Assembly: GCF_039522605.1 (NCBI RefSeq)
Contig: NZ_BAAADS010000025.1
Coordinates: 434,001 to 498,000 of the forward strand
Direction of reading: 5' to 3'
Source of the DNA: Lentibacillus siamensis
GTDB lineage: Bacteria > Bacillota > Bacilli > Bacillales > Amphibacillaceae
DNA length: 64,000 nucleotides
Positions within the stretch are counted from its first letter, which is position 1, and each line of letters starts with the position of its first letter. The notes beneath the pieces are model-generated. The model was given only the letters and a program-made list of their open reading frames with translations, was not told the DNA's origin and made no database searches. Shown here piece after piece: positions 43,651 to 51,107 of the stretch. Position numbers and translations under genes: made by a program.

Positions 43651-44964
43651 TTATTTCAACGCGGCTTTCAGTTCTTTTTCCATGTTTTTCACAGCTTGCT
43701 CAACCGATACCTGACCGGCAATTGCTTTTGACACTGAAACCTGAATGATTTCTGAGATTTCCTGATAATTCGGTGCGACAGGACGTGATACCGCAGCATC
43801 CAACCCTTTTACAAATTCCTCATTTTTGAAAAACGGATTAGCCTCCAGTACCTCACTGTCTTCAAACAAAGGGGTATAGCTTGGTGCCTTACCACCCTCG
43901 ATTGCCATGATTTTCTGCCCCTCAGGCCCCGTCAAATATTTCAAAAATTCCCAGGAAGCCTGTTTATGTTCGGAATATTTGTTAATTGCAGCCATCCACC
44001 CGCCTAGTGCTGCTGCTGATTTTTCATCACCTGCCGGCAGAGGTGCAACTCCGACTTTTCCAGCAATCTCGGATTTTTCCTTATTGTTGGCAAGCGCCCA
44101 CTGATATGGCCAGTTCCGAATAAACACGGATTCTCCCTCAATAAAGGCGGTTTCAGATTCTACTTCGGTAAACGTCGTAATATTACCCGGAACATAATCG
44201 GCATTTGCGATTTCAACAAGTTTCTTAATACCTTGAATGGTATCATCACTATTAATCACAACTTCACCTTTTTCATTGAGAATCTGACCGCCGTACGATG
44301 CAACGTACTCAACAACGTTCGTAACCAAGCCTTCATATTGCTTCGCCTGGAAAACATATCCGAAGTCTGTACCCTTTTTGCCCTGTAGTTTTTTAGCCTG
44401 AGCCGTCAGTTCATCCCATGTCTTTGGAACTTGATCCACGAGATCCTTCCGGTAGAAAAGCAACCCAGCATCCACATACCTCGGCATTGCCCACTGCTTA
44501 CCATTAAACTGCGCCGCACTTAATGCGCCTTGGTTATATTTGCTCAAATCAACATTATCTTTTTGAATAAACCGGTCAAGCGGGAGGGTGTAACCTGCCT
44601 GTGCAAATTCCGCCGGCCAGACAACATCGATATCAAACACATCAATCTCTGACGACTTCGCATTCAGCATCGTGACATATGCATCGTGCTGCTTCCCGCT
44701 GTCTGCAGGCATTTCACGCAGCTCAACCTCAATGTTCTCGTGACTCTTGTTGAATGAATCAACAATCTTTTGCGTGGCTCCGGTCGTATCCCGGCCTCTT
44801 GCATAAACAAGCTTCACTTTTTCCTGACTTGACCCGTCTTTGGCCTGCTCTCCGTCATTTGCATTTCCTTCACTCTCCCCGCCTGACCCTGAGCTGCACG
44901 CTGCAAGTGCACACATGAGAATCAGCAGGAATGCCAATATTGTTAAACTTTTTATTAGCTTCAT
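43651..44964 (-). CDS. Sugar ABC transporter substrate-binding lipoprotein (SBP_bac_1)
   Basis: 437 residues. Signal peptide with lipobox MCALAACSSGSGG (Cys23), Gly/Ser/Asp linker, then the family 1 fold: VKLVYARGRDTTGATQKIVDSFNKSHENIEVELREMP, EIDVFDIDVVWPAEFAQAGY, RYVDAGLLFYRKDLVDQVPKTWDEL, ESVFIRNWPYQWALAN, GGWMAAINKYSEHKQASWEFLKYLTGPEGQ. Closest in style to trehalose/maltose and ThuE-type binders. Delivers the sugar to the two permeases. Starts 22 bp after the LacI regulator gene, same transcript. Confidence 0.93.
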   Translation of the reverse strand: MKLIKSLTILAFLLILMCALAACSSGSGGESEGNANDGEQAKDGSSQEKVKLVYARGRDTTGATQKIVDSFNKSHENIEVELREMPADSGKQHDAYVTMLNAKSSEIDVFDIDVVWPAEFAQAGYTLPLDRFIQKDNVDLSKYNQGALSAAQFNGKQWAMPRYVDAGLLFYRKDLVDQVPKTWDELTAQAKKLQGKKGTDFGYVFQAKQYEGLVTNVVEYVASYGGQILNEKGEVVINSDDTIQGIKKLVEIANADYVPGNITTFTEVESETAFIEGESVFIRNWPYQWALANNKEKSEIAGKVGVAPLPAGDEKSAAALGGWMAAINKYSEHKQASWEFLKYLTGPEGQKIMAIEGGKAPSYTPLFEDSEVLEANPFFKNEEFVKGLDAAVSRPVAPNYQEISEIIQVSVSKAIAGQVSVEQAVKNMEKELKAALK

Positions 44965-44986
44965 AATTCTTCCTCCCCATCGTTTT

Positions 44987-45976
44987 TTAAACTGAACCTC
45001 GCTCGACCAAGTGAAGCGGCAGTAACGTCAATTGTTCGTCCATCCTTCCTTTGCCATGCAGTAAATCGATCATAACTTCCATCGACCGTTTGCCAATTTG
45101 GTCGACAGGCTGATGGATTGTCGTTAACCCCGGTGTAACCAGACCGGCAATTTGCTGGTCATCAAAACCCATTACAGCCAGTTCATCCGGGATTTTCACA
45201 TCCAAACGTCCAGCTTCACTAATTATTCCGGCTGCTACTTCATCACTTCCGGTAAATACTGCATTAGGGCGATTTTCCATTTCAATGATTTCCCTTAAAA
45301 CTCGTCTGCCGTCTTCCACCAATGAAACACCAGTGAACGTCCACTCCTCGCTGAATGGAAGCCCGGCTTCATCCAATGCATGATAAAAACCTCTTTGTCT
45401 GTCCGTTACCAGGCCAGATAAATTGTTCCCCCGGCATTTGGCAATTTTATTATACCCTTTGTCTATGAGATATTTTGTTCCAATGTAAGCGCCCTCAAAT
45501 TGATTTAAGCGAACAGTCGGAACCTGTGCCCTGTCATCATATTCATTGCAAAAAATGATTGGAGCAAAATTTGTGTAATCGTTTACTTCATTCCAATCAT
45601 TCTCCAAAGAGGCTAAAATCACACCATCAATCTGCTTTGTCTTGACAAGATCCAGATACACCAGTTCCCGCTTTTTATCATACATCGTCTGACATACCAC
45701 CAGCTGCAGCCCATTATCAGCAGCTATATTTTCCATAACTTCCACCATTTTGCTGAAAAACGGATTTGAGATACGCGGAATCAATACTGCTATCGTCTGT
45801 GTCGTTTGCTTCCGCAGCCGCTGGGCAGTCGAATTGGGAACATATAACAATTCTTCCATCGCTTTGTGAACCAATGCTTTCTTGTTTTCAGCAACATATG
45901 GATGATTGTTGAGTACCCTGGATACGGTTGTTTTTGAAACTCCTGCCAGTTTTGCAACGTCCTCAATAGTCGACAT
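44987..45976 (-). CDS. LacI family transcriptional regulator
   Basis: 329 residues. N-terminal HTH TIEDVAKLAGVSKTTVSRVLNNHPYVAENK, hinge, and periplasmic-binding-protein-like effector domain (TIAVLIPRISNPFFSKMVEV, VILASLENDW, AVFTGSDEVAAGIISEAG, DELAVMGFDDQQIAGLVTPGLTTIHQP). First gene of the sugar operon, so it likely controls itself and the transporter and enzymes behind it. Effector probably the imported disaccharide or a keto derivative. AAGGGGGT lies rather far (about 17 nt) from the chosen ATG, so the exact start is uncertain. Two perfect LacI-type palindromes lie upstream. Confidence 0.93.
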   Translation of the reverse strand: MSTIEDVAKLAGVSKTTVSRVLNNHPYVAENKKALVHKAMEELLYVPNSTAQRLRKQTTQTIAVLIPRISNPFFSKMVEVMENIAADNGLQLVVCQTMYDKKRELVYLDLVKTKQIDGVILASLENDWNEVNDYTNFAPIIFCNEYDDRAQVPTVRLNQFEGAYIGTKYLIDKGYNKIAKCRGNNLSGLVTDRQRGFYHALDEAGLPFSEEWTFTGVSLVEDGRRVLREIIEMENRPNAVFTGSDEVAAGIISEAGRLDVKIPDELAVMGFDDQQIAGLVTPGLTTIHQPVDQIGKRSMEVMIDLLHGKGRMDEQLTLLPLHLVERGSV

Positions 45977-46017
45977 ATTTACGCTAATGAATACCCCCTT
46001 CAGATTTTTTAAATATA

Positions 46018-46082
46018 TGAAATCGATTTCATTAAAGACCTAAATAAAAACGATTACGTTGATGAATATGAAATCGATTTCA
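46018..46082 (-). promoter_or_regulatory. Tandem LacI-type operators upstream of the sugar operon
   Basis: The perfect 14-bp palindrome TGAAATCGATTTCA occurs at 46018-46031 and at 46069-46082, 51 bp apart, each within ATATGAAATCGATTTCA. Between them lies AACGATTACGTT, another palindrome. The spacing would let one LacI tetramer loop the promoter. They sit 42 and 93 bp upstream of the regulator's start codon. Confidence 0.85.
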
Positions 46083-46207
46083 CAAACATTATATATCAAA
46101 CTCAGGCAGAGTTCAATATGTATTTTTAAATTTTCATAATTAGGTGAATTTACTGTTTTAACTTAACGCGCTTTCACAGTACATCATTAAAAATAAAATC
46201 TTACTGC

Positions 46208-46242
46208 TAAAAAGCACAGAAACCAGGGGCCCTGTGCTTTTC
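46208..46242 (-). terminator. Terminator left over behind the truncated gene
   Basis: AAAAGCACAG / CTGTGCTTTT with a 12-nt loop, followed by TTAGC on the minus strand, 5 bp after the stop of the fragment at 46247-46315. Confidence 0.8.
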
Positions 46243-46246
46243 CGGA

Positions 46247-46315
46247 TTATTTTTTAATCGGTATCCAAATCTCACTATAGTAATCTTTCGACCATGGATT
46301 GTTCCCTCCTCTCAT
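46247..46315 (-). pseudogene. C-terminal remnant of a GyrI-like/effector-binding-domain protein
   Basis: The minus strand reads GGNNPWSKDYYSEIWIPIKK then TAA at 46247, a typical end of AraC-associated/GyrI-like effector-binding domains (E-I/V-W-I-P-I/V-K-K). The frame is closed a few codons upstream (TGA before 46315), so only about 22 codons survive, followed at once by an intact terminator. The 21-bp array begins about 80 bp further upstream. I read it as the tail of a lost gene, by eye only. Confidence 0.5.
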
Positions 46316-46393
46316 CAATCAGTCTACCAACCATGTTTCAGTCAATCCTGTTCATCCGTGCTCGATTGTGACCGGTACTTTTTGCGGTGGATA

Positions 46394-46751
46394 ATGTTTT
46401 GCTCTTTGCGGTCGATGTTTCCCTGCTGCGGTTGATGTTTCCCTCTTTGCGGTCGATGTTTCCCTCTTTGCGGTTGATGTTCCGCTGCTGCGGTCGATGT
46501 TTCCCTCTTTGCGGTTGATGTTTCCCTGCTGCGGTCGATGTTTCCCTCTTTGCGGTTGATGTTTCCCTCTTTGCGGTTGATGTTTCCCTGCTGCGGTCGA
46601 TGTTTCCCTCTTTGCGGTTGATGTTTCCCTGCTGCGGTCGATGTTTCCCTCTTTGCGGTTGATGTTTCCCTCTTTGCGGTTGATGTTTCCCTCTTTGCGG
46701 TTGATGTTCTGCTCCCAGCGGTTGATGTCTCCACCACAGCGGTTCATGTTC
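46394..46751. repeat. 20/21-bp tandem array, GCGGTYGATGTTTCCC core, 18 units
   Basis: The largest array. ATG of each unit lies at 46394, 415, 435, 456, 477, 497, 518, 538, 559, 580, 600, 621, 641, 662, 683, 704, 725 and 746. Steps are 21 or 20 bp; the 20-bp units carry CCCTGCTGCGG, the 21-bp units CCCTCTTTGCGG. Because 20 is not a multiple of 3, the frame changes repeatedly, and all three minus frames stay open only because the unit lacks stops. It ends about 50 bp before the ECF promoter of the next gene. Confidence 0.95.
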
Positions 46752-46800
46752 TGCTTTAATCCTAACCTATCCTTCCATAAAAAATTCCCTCCGCTAAAAT

Positions 46801-46826
46801 TGATCCAAATCACAATTCTGTACGTT
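46801..46826 (+). promoter_or_regulatory. Predicted ECF-type promoter of the sigma gene
   Basis: TGATCC at 46801-46806, 16 bp, CGTT at 46823-46826. The same two boxes with the same 16-bp gap lie before the His-repeat protein gene at 48281. Such a shared, non-SigA promoter upstream of a sigma gene points to autoregulation. Confidence 0.65.
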
Positions 46827-46894
46827 TACTATACATGTTCATCCGGTATAGTGTGTGGTATGCTAATGAATATTCCGGTTTGAAGGAGAATGTT

Positions 46895-47461
46895 ATGCAA
46901 AATACGGACAATGAATTATTTTATCGCATACAGAATAATGACGAGAAAGCGTTGGAGCAAATGTATGATCGTTATGAAAAGCTGTTATTCTCCTTTTCCT
47001 ATCGAATGACGAACAATAAATTTCTTGCAGAAGAAGCTGTACAGGATGTGTTTACTAAAATATGGACAAAAAAAGCTTATTACGACGATGGGAAAGGAAA
47101 ATTTTCATCCTGGATTTTAACCGTTACCAGAAATGCGTGTATTGACCTGGTTCGAAAACAGAAAGAAACTCCATATGAATTAGAAGAACGGGATTCCATG
47201 CATGCCCAGGACCCTACCCCGGAAGAATCCATCGTATGGAACGAATGCAGCGAAGTAATCCGGGAATGTATCGAACAACTGAAACAAGAACAGCAGGAAA
47301 TTATTGAGCTGTTTTATTTTAAAAGCATGTCACAGTCCAATATCGCGAAAGCATGCAATTTACCACTTGGCACCGTTAAAGGAAGGGTGAGGCTGGCACT
47401 GAAACATTTAAATCAAATCCTTTCATCCAGAAAAGAGAGGGGGGTTCATGATGACGTCTAA
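46895..47461 (+). CDS. ECF-type RNA polymerase sigma factor
   Basis: 188 residues. Region 2: LFYRIQNNDEKALEQMYDRYEKLLFSFSYRM, AEEAVQDVFTKIWTKKAYYDDGKGKFSSWILTVTRNACIDLVRKQ; region 4: IIELFYFKSMSQSNIAKACNLPLGTVKGRVRLALKHLNQIL with the helix-turn-helix. No region 1 or 3, so an extracytoplasmic-function sigma, closest to the SigK/RskA type by its partner. ATG at 46895, 8 nt after GAAGGAG. Its last codons overlap the anti-sigma start by 14 nt, a tight coupling usual for such pairs. Confidence 0.93.
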   Translation: MQNTDNELFYRIQNNDEKALEQMYDRYEKLLFSFSYRMTNNKFLAEEAVQDVFTKIWTKKAYYDDGKGKFSSWILTVTRNACIDLVRKQKETPYELEERDSMHAQDPTPEESIVWNECSEVIRECIEQLKQEQQEIIELFYFKSMSQSNIAKACNLPLGTVKGRVRLALKHLNQILSSRKERGVHDDV

Positions 47462-48212
47462 ACACTGCGATCAACTGATTGATTATTTTAATAAACAACT
47501 AACACCTGAACAGGAAAAGGAATATGAGGCGCATTTAGCAGAATGTGCGGATTGTCAGGAAGAATTGACGGAATTACAGCAGTTGACGAATGAACTTCCA
47601 TACAGCAGTGAACCAGTGGAACCCCCGGCAGGGATGAAACAACGCGTTCTTTCCAATGTATTGAATGAAGCAAAACCTGTTGAAAAGGCGCGGGAAAATA
47701 TTACGCCACTTCCATCAAAAAGAAAAACATTACCACCAAACCGGAACAAATGGCTGAAACCTGCCATGGTCGCTCTGTTGACGGTATCACTTGTTGGGAA
47801 TGGCGCTGCAGCCGTCTATATATCAACCCAAAATAATGAACAGGAACCTGAACCCGACAACACGATAAACCTGGAAAATGTGCAGGCCATGATGGCACTG
47901 CAGCCGTCAGAAGGCTTTAATGGTCAGGCAACTGCGATGATGGTCAACCAAAATGACGGATTAAACCTGATTCTGCAAGCCAACGATTTGCCGCAGCTTG
48001 AAGGGAAGGAAACATATCAGGTATGGGTACTCGATGAGGGCAAACCATACCGGGCAGGAAATTTTGCCCCCGATCATGATGGGTCCGGAAGTGTTTTCCA
48101 TGTTATTGACTATCAAGGCGAGCATAATTGGGATACCATTGCCATTACGAAAGAACCGGACGCACACAGTCAGAAACCGCATGGGGATATTTTAATGAGC
48201 TCTCCATTATAA
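47448..48212 (+). CDS. Anti-sigma factor, zinc-finger plus RskA domain
   Basis: 254 residues. Cytosolic N-terminus with the zinc anti-sigma motif HLAECADC (H29, C33, C36), a basic linker, one membrane helix (LKPAMVALLTVSLVGNGAAAVYI about residues 104-126), then an extracytoplasmic RskA-type domain (GFNGQATAMMVNQNDGLNLIL, LEGKETYQVWVLDEGKPYRAG, HNWDTIAITKEPDAHSQKPHG). It should hold the ECF sigma at the membrane until an outside signal releases it. Start overlaps the sigma gene. No site-protease gene is next to it. Confidence 0.93.
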   Translation: MMTSKHCDQLIDYFNKQLTPEQEKEYEAHLAECADCQEELTELQQLTNELPYSSEPVEPPAGMKQRVLSNVLNEAKPVEKARENITPLPSKRKTLPPNRNKWLKPAMVALLTVSLVGNGAAAVYISTQNNEQEPEPDNTINLENVQAMMALQPSEGFNGQATAMMVNQNDGLNLILQANDLPQLEGKETYQVWVLDEGKPYRAGNFAPDHDGSGSVFHVIDYQGEHNWDTIAITKEPDAHSQKPHGDILMSSPL

Positions 48213-48220
48213 AATTTTTA

Positions 48221-48263
48221 AATCCGGAATGCGCGCTTGATCGTGCATCCCGGATTTTTTTAA
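48221..48263 (+). terminator. Terminator of the sigma/anti-sigma operon
   Basis: AATCCGG / CCGGATT plus inner ATGC / GCAT, followed by TTTTTTT. The downstream wall-protein gene therefore needs its own promoter. Confidence 0.85.
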
Positions 48264-48280
48264 TTTTTTTCAAAAGAAAG

Positions 48281-48306
48281 TGATCCAATTTGAAAATTGC
48301 TCCGTT
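48281..48306 (+). promoter_or_regulatory. Predicted ECF promoter of the His-repeat wall protein gene
   Basis: TGATCC at 48281-48286 and CGTT at 48303-48306, 16 bp between, identical boxes and gap to those before the sigma gene; AATT-rich spacer. The start codon is 37 bp further on. Confidence 0.65.
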
Positions 48307-48342
48307 AGCCTAGTAGAAATTAAAAAAAGGAGTGGAATTTTC

Positions 48343-49698
48343 ATGAATTGGAAAAAAGCAGCAGTAACGGTACCACTAAGTGCAGCATTATTATTTTCAG
48401 CAAATGGAGGTCTGGTAAACGCGGAAACCATGGATAATCAGTCATCTGTTGATACAGCAGCGGTCGACTTACGGGCAAACCTGGGACACCTGTTGAGTGA
48501 ACATGCGTTTTTGGCAATTGAAGCAATGCGCAATGGAGCAGCTGGAACAGAAGATTTCAAAGCGTCTGTCTCCGCACTGAAATCAAACACGAAAGATTTA
48601 AGCAATGCCATTGCATCTGTGTATGGTGATGAAGCAGGCAAAGCATTCCAAAAAATGTGGTCCGAACATATCGGATATTTCGTTGATTACGTCAATGCAA
48701 CTGCAGAGGGTGATAAACAAGCGAAGCAAAAAGCGTTGGATGAACTTTCCCAGTATCGGAAAGACTTCTCCCAGTTTCTTGAAAAAGCAACTGGTAAACG
48801 TTTGGAAGCTGGATCATTGGCAGAAAGTCTGCAAATTCATGTGAATCAATTAATTGGAGCATTTGACAGCTATGTAGCTGAAAATTATCAAAAAGCTTAC
48901 CAGCATGAACGCGAAGCAATCGCCCACATGCATATGGTGGCAAAAGGGTTGTCATCAGCGATTGTGGATCAGTTTCCGGACAAATTTAACAACACAATGG
49001 CAGTAACACCGGCTGGCGATTTGCGTGCCACTTTGAGCAAGCTGCTTTCCGAACATGCCGGTCTGGCGACAATCGCCATGCAAAATGGTATTCAAGGCGC
49101 ACCCGATTTCAAAGCATCAACGAAAGCATTAAGCGGCAACACAGATGACTTGGCAAGCGCGATTGCATCGGTATATGGTAAAGAAGCAGGTAAAGCATTT
49201 GATAAAATGTGGTCCGAACACATTGGCTACTTTGTCGACTATGTCAATGCAACTGCCAAAGAGAACGAACAGGTTAAACAAAAAGCGTTGGATAACCTGA
49301 AAATGTATAAAGAAGATTTTTCCGCCTTTATCGAAAAAGCAACAGGCGGCAATGTGAAGGCATCCGTTCTTGCTAAAGGGTTGCAGAAACATGTCAACCA
49401 GCTGATCGGCTCGTTTGAAAGCTATGTGGAAGGTTCATATAACGAAGCATTCACCCAAGCACGTGATTCCTATGGCCATATGTACGGAGCAGCCAAATTG
49501 CTGTCATCTGGAATTGTAAGCCAAAACCCGGAAAAGTTTGCATCCGAAATGCCTTCCGAAATGCCAAACACTGGACTGGGCATGCCGGCTGATCAGAACA
49601 ACGACATGATGTGGATGTGGATTCTTGGTGCAGGACTGTTCGCATTGATTGGTTTAACTGCAGTATCAAAATATAAAACTGCTAACAATGATAAGTAG
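48343..49698 (+). CDS. Wall-anchored protein with two tandem four-histidine helical domains
   Basis: 451 residues. Signal peptide (MNWKKAAVTVPLSAALLFSA, cleavage after VNA), two copies of a 184-residue helical domain (about 42-225 and 226-400) that are over half identical, then the sortase-like motif MPNTG at 407-411, a membrane helix and KYKTANNDK tail. Each domain has four helices, each with a conserved His: LLSEH, MWSEHIGYF, HVNQLIG and (A/G)HM. That pattern suggests metal or haem binding in a four-helix bundle; the ligand is unknown. ATG at 48343 after AAAGGAG. The sortase gene follows 31 bp downstream, most likely its dedicated anchor enzyme. Confidence 0.85.
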   Translation: MNWKKAAVTVPLSAALLFSANGGLVNAETMDNQSSVDTAAVDLRANLGHLLSEHAFLAIEAMRNGAAGTEDFKASVSALKSNTKDLSNAIASVYGDEAGKAFQKMWSEHIGYFVDYVNATAEGDKQAKQKALDELSQYRKDFSQFLEKATGKRLEAGSLAESLQIHVNQLIGAFDSYVAENYQKAYQHEREAIAHMHMVAKGLSSAIVDQFPDKFNNTMAVTPAGDLRATLSKLLSEHAGLATIAMQNGIQGAPDFKASTKALSGNTDDLASAIASVYGKEAGKAFDKMWSEHIGYFVDYVNATAKENEQVKQKALDNLKMYKEDFSAFIEKATGGNVKASVLAKGLQKHVNQLIGSFESYVEGSYNEAFTQARDSYGHMYGAAKLLSSGIVSQNPEKFASEMPSEMPNTGLGMPADQNNDMMWMWILGAGLFALIGLTAVSKYKTANNDK

Positions 49699-49729
49699 TA
49701 ACCATTCCCTAATGACGGGAGGATGTGCC

Positions 49730-50404
49730 ATGCGAACTTTACTCAGTATTCTGGTACTGTCACTGATAATCATCACCGGATGCGGTCAATCACAAAGCAC
49801 AGACTCCGGTCAGGATGCTGCCAATGATTCGAATGAAGAGACCCGTACTGTGCAGAAAACCAATGACCAAAAGACTTCCGGGAGCAAAATAAGCAATACA
49901 AATAACAAATTAAATACAGCTTCATCAGGGATTGATACAACCAAAAAACAACACGGAATCGTTCCTGATACCATCAAGATTCCCGCCATTGATGTGGAAT
50001 CAGAGGTGGAAAAAGTCGGTCTGATGAAAAACGGACAAATGGCGGTGCCGGAAAATTTCCGGATTACCGGCTGGTATGATCTCGGTCCCAAACCAGGAGA
50101 ACGCGGCAGTGCTGTAATCGCAGGACATGTAGACGACAAAACTGGGCCAGGCGTGTTCTTCAACCTGAAAGATTTACAAAAAGGCGACGAAGTGAAAATC
50201 ATGAACAAGGATGGCAAACAACTCGTTTTTGAAGTTGTCGGCAAGGAAATCTTTCCGATGGATGATGCCCCTGTCAAGCAGATATTCGGGTATACTTCGA
50301 GACAAATGCTGAATCTTGTAACATGCACAGGTCCATTTGACAGATCAAAGGGTGGTCATATAAACCGATTAGTCGTTTACACGGAACTGCAAACAGATAA
50401 ATAA
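49730..50404 (+). CDS. Class F-type sortase, predicted lipoprotein
   Basis: 224 residues. The N-terminus MRTLLSILVLSLIIITGCGQ carries a lipobox (Cys18), then a Ser/Thr/Asn-rich linker to about residue 80 and the sortase domain: KIPAIDVESEVEKVGLMKNGQMAVP, GSAVIAGHVDDKTGPGVFF (catalytic His), LNLVTCTGPFD (catalytic Cys in TxTC) and GHINRLVVYTE (catalytic Arg). Class F sortases usually have a plain membrane anchor; a lipid anchor is unusual. ATG at 49730 after GGGAGG. Its neighbour ends in MPNTG plus membrane helix, the expected substrate. Confidence 0.9.
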   Translation: MRTLLSILVLSLIIITGCGQSQSTDSGQDAANDSNEETRTVQKTNDQKTSGSKISNTNNKLNTASSGIDTTKKQHGIVPDTIKIPAIDVESEVEKVGLMKNGQMAVPENFRITGWYDLGPKPGERGSAVIAGHVDDKTGPGVFFNLKDLQKGDEVKIMNKDGKQLVFEVVGKEIFPMDDAPVKQIFGYTSRQMLNLVTCTGPFDRSKGGHINRLVVYTELQTDK

Positions 50405-50426
50405 TCCATCAGTCACTGCCCTGAAG

Positions 50427-50468
50427 CTAATCCCGTATCACAATTTATGTGGTACGGGATTAGTTTTG
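50427..50468. terminator. Bidirectional terminator behind sortase and acetyltransferase genes
   Basis: CTAATCCCGT / ACGGGATTAG with an internal ACA/TGT pairing; TTTTGT on the plus strand. Confidence 0.85.
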
Positions 50469-50470
50469 TC

Positions 50471-50956
50471 TTATTCTGTTTGGCCAATATAATAAATCGC
50501 CTGTTCCGCCTCAAACCGTATGACCTTTTTCTCAAACTTCATCCCTGCCCTTTCCAGTAATCTGCAGGAAGGAGTATTGGCTGTTTGTGTTTCAGCAACA
50601 AGCCTGGAAAGGTTCAATTCATCAAACGCAAACTGAATGATGGATTGAACAGCTTCCGTTGCATATCCCCTTCCCCACCAATCAGGCAGGAGCTGATAGG
50701 AAAGTTCAACCTCATTGCTGTCATGATGCAGCCCGATTGAAATCAATCCAATGAATTGATCCGTCTGCTTTTCTCTTATAGTCCAATGCAGATCATTTGA
50801 ATCGGAAAGCATATCTTCAAACAACGCAGTAATTGTATCATCCTGACGCACACCACCGAGATATTCTCTCACTTTTTCATTTTTATAAAGTCGTTTTACA
50901 TCAGGCAAATCCGACTTCTGGACATTTCTGAAGTGGCATCTAGTCGTTTCAAGCAA
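50471..50956 (-). CDS. GNAT N-acetyltransferase, RimJ/RimL-like
   Basis: 161 residues. LETTRCHFRNVQKSDLPDVKRLYKN start, LIGLISIGLHHDSNEVELSYQLLPDWWGRGYATEAVQSIIQFAFDEL with the acetyl-CoA loop (GRGYAT) and RLVAETQTANTPSCRLLERAGMKFEKK, the standard RimL-type end. Transfers acetyl to a protein N-terminus or small amine; substrate unknown. Likely begins with TTG at 50956, about 7 nt after AAGGGGGG. Unrelated in sequence detail to the acetyltransferase at 21.2 kb. Confidence 0.9.
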   Translation of the reverse strand: MLETTRCHFRNVQKSDLPDVKRLYKNEKVREYLGGVRQDDTITALFEDMLSDSNDLHWTIREKQTDQFIGLISIGLHHDSNEVELSYQLLPDWWGRGYATEAVQSIIQFAFDELNLSRLVAETQTANTPSCRLLERAGMKFEKKVIRFEAEQAIYYIGQTE

Positions 50957-51107
50957 ATTAATCCCCCCTTACACTGCTGTTATGCATCCCTTTGTTACTG
51001 TTTCAACATTAAGTACGATTTTCCTTTAAAGGTAATCGCTTATTATTAACATAATCACCAAATTAAAGTACGGCCACTCCCATCGAAGCAGCCGCATTCC
51101 ATTTCCA

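Noticed and set aside
46394..46751. CRISPR array
   Set aside because: Units are 20-21 bp without spacers of constant length, the variable part is only 8-9 bp, and no cas gene is near.
46342..46813. Two overlapping minus-strand ORFs of 130-150 codons with ETSTAKR and NINRKEG repeats
   Set aside because: They lie wholly in the 20/21-bp array, change frame with each 20-bp unit, have no ribosome site, and are open in several frames only because the unit has no stop codon.
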